From Sarcocystis neurona (Eukaryota; Apicomplexa; Conoidasida; Eucoccidiorida; Sarcocystidae): a stretch of 64,000 bases of DNA. Below the pieces are notes generated by a model. That model did not search any database, had not been told where the DNA came from, and worked only from the letters and a program-made list of their open reading frames with translations. Below, piece by piece: positions 62,176 through 64,000 of the stretch (position 1 is its first letter; each line of letters starts with the position of its first letter). Made by a program: the position numbers and the translations under genes. Where the stretch lies: assembly GCA_000727475.1 (NCBI GenBank), contig KL647306.1:1313609-1377608 (forward strand), given 5' to 3'.

Positions 62176-63758
62176 ATGGCCGCCTTCAGTGCAACATTGT
62201 CCACTTACCTACTGAAAGAGAGTTCCGACGCCCACGATGACTACTACGTCGAAAAATACCATGTTGCGCCGTCCATTCCTCCCAGACATCAACTCGTTCA
62301 GCTGGTGCAGCACCAAGGGTGGAAGGACGCTGTTGTCCTGTGGGGAAGCAAGCCCCTGGTAATGGCGTCGACAATTCCCCATCTGGATGCGGAGGAGATG
62401 CGGTATGACCCACAACTTTTGCCGTCTTGAGTACGCTCAACACGAGTGGAACCTGTCTGTGACACAAGAGTATTTGTGCCATCAAGCGTTCTGTGTGAAG
62501 TACCGCACCTTTCAGTAGGCAGGACATCTTGGCGTACACGACTGTCTTTTCCTTAAAGTGCAGGTTGTCGTTTCTGCACAGTAGCGAAGAGGGCGATGCT
62601 AGGGCCGGCGGGATTTAGCGACTTCTACGTTTTCTACGACGGTGTTCACTTGTGACACAGCAGTTCCTGCTCGTACATCACTAGAGAAGCGGACTGCAGA
62701 TCTGCTCGAGATGCAGCGGGATATTCCTGAAAATATGCGTGCTTGGGAAGCTCCCCCTATCCTTTCACCCAGCTCTACCTTACCAACAGTCCAAGCAGGC
62801 GCAGGTATAACCTGAGGAGCCCACCCATTGTGACGACCGCGACAACCGCAACTGTGTGTTGTGTGGGAATGTTTGACGTCCGCACCTTCATCCTGCAGCG
62901 CCATCGTCAACGCTTTTGAAGCTGGTCGAGACTCCACCATCGCTCGAGGCTTGTTTTTCCAACGTCAACGCTATGGTCTGTTATGGTACGGACGCTTCAT
63001 TTGCAGATTCACAACGTTTTGTGTTTGAAGATGTGACAACGAAAAATTGTCCTTCACTGGAAGTCTCTACTCCGCCTCAGATATTTTTGACCGACCGTTC
63101 GTCTATATGTTGTTTCAGCTACGACCCCCCTCTGCTGTACGGAAGCCGAGGAACGATAGATGACAGAGAAGGGCTTGTCACTGCGAAGGTGAGAATGTTC
63201 GCTGCGGCAGAATGTTTGAACGTGCACTTCACGTCACAGTGACTCAGCGTTCACATTCAGAAAAGGGCGTGAATTTCCTGCAGCATGTTGACTGCGGCTG
63301 CGTAGCTTCATCTAACGTACGGTGTGTCGACAGGGCCGCCAAAGTGGGGACGGAGAAGAAATTGTACTTATCGTAACGTACAGGCCGCCGCTCGTGAGCG
63401 CCTACGTCGTTCCGAGGGTCATTGAGTTTTTCCACCGCTTCCGTAAGTTTAGCGCGTCACTTCATCTGTGATAACGAGCGCTGTGTTCCGAAGAAATCCT
63501 TTTACAGGCCACCAGTTACATGTACCTCGTGTAACCATACCGTCAGTCTCCGTCGTATTATCGGGAACGCCGCAGTTGCTGTGTGCACTGAAGATGTCGG
63601 ACAAGTAAGTGGTACTAGCGTGCAATGATTTATTTTGGGAGTATTAGTATCAACTGCAACCTCTTTTATACAGTGCTCCCCTGCGCTTGTGTGGCTCTAC
63701 AGTTGGTATATTACCCCTGAAACAGCCCCCACCATCCGAGCTCTTTCTCCTGAGTTAA
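62176..63758 (+). CDS. uncharacterised protein, seven exons, 322 aa
   Basis: Proposed exons: 62176-62402, 62564-62580, 62661-62804, 62899-63188, 63334-63442, 63508-63604, 63674-63758; 969 nt, every junction GT/AG and phases consistent from start to TAA. Several splice sites are strong (gtaagt after exons 5 and 6; cttttacag and ttatacag acceptors). The protein starts MAAFSATLSTYLLKES, has a globular segment HQGWKDAVVLWGSKPLVMAS (47-66), a proline/serine linker (~110-140), and a second globular part with ICCFSYDPPLLYG. Then come EEIVLIVTYRPPLVSAYVV and VSVVLSGTPQLLCAL, ending ELFLLS. No membrane segment or signal peptide. I do not recognise the family; a small assembly chaperone is a guess only. 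Exon 2 (17 nt) is the weakest link; without it exon 1 (phase 2) and exon 3 (phase 1) do not join. Confidence 0.7.
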
Positions 63759-64000
63759 GCGGGAATCGACATTTACCGGGGATTTGTGCGTCGCCCGCAC
63801 CGCGTGGTTGCTGTCAAGTGCGTCCCAATGACGCCGCCGGACCAACGGGCATGTTTAAGAGGGCCAAAGCGCTGCCCTCGTTTAGTTTGTGCATGATAAA
63901 TTTCAGGAATACTACTTCCAAAAAAATGAGCGCTGCGACCGGTCTCATTAAGCTGAATGCTACACGTTTAATTCAACAGTTTCAAGCCCAGATCACAAGA
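63759..64000. other. 3' flank of the seven-exon gene
   Basis: The 242 bases after the TAA at 63756-63758 contain no exon I can support. Presumably 3' UTR and downstream flank. Confidence 0.5.

Overview
The window reads as nuclear DNA of a coccidian apicomplexan, most likely Eimeria or a close relative. The evidence is spliced genes with plant/protist-like housekeeping proteins, very abundant CAG/CTG triplets, ATAC/TATA microsatellites and GGAGAC minisatellites in the first ~48.4 kb, and an abrupt change to almost repeat-free DNA after that. This matches the alternating feature-rich and feature-poor segments described for Eimeria tenella chromosome 1. Genus is an inference; species cannot be told.

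Layout. 1-3030: flank with CTG/CAG blocks and no solid gene. 3031-14865 (+): TSR2-like pre-rRNA processing factor, 260 aa in six small exons spread over 11.8 kb, with a 551-base assembly gap in intron 3. 14866-20902: convergent intergenic DNA. 20903-48330 (-): MCM7, a subunit of the replicative helicase, 957 aa in 14 exons over 27.4 kb; about 90% of the gene is intron packed with triplets and satellites. 48331-54157: repeat-poor spacer between the divergent MCM7 and succinyl-CoA synthetase genes. 54158-57091 (+): mitochondrial succinyl-CoA synthetase beta subunit, four exons. 59349-60446 (-): uncharacterised basic protein, apparently one exon. 62176-63758 (+): uncharacterised 322-aa protein, seven exons including a proposed 17-nt microexon.

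All exon models were built by hand from open frames, family conservation, GT/AG sites and phase agreement; each sums to a whole number of codons. The genes are unrelated housekeeping genes (ribosome biogenesis, DNA replication, TCA cycle), not an operon-like system. The most unusual feature is how repeats sit in the introns. On the sense strand, CAG blocks tend to follow the 5' splice site and CTG blocks to precede the 3' splice site, so several long introns carry complementary triplet arrays at their two ends. A palindromic TGTACGTACACC element also recurs in introns and flanks. Most long open frames in 1-48 kb are translated repeats, not genes.
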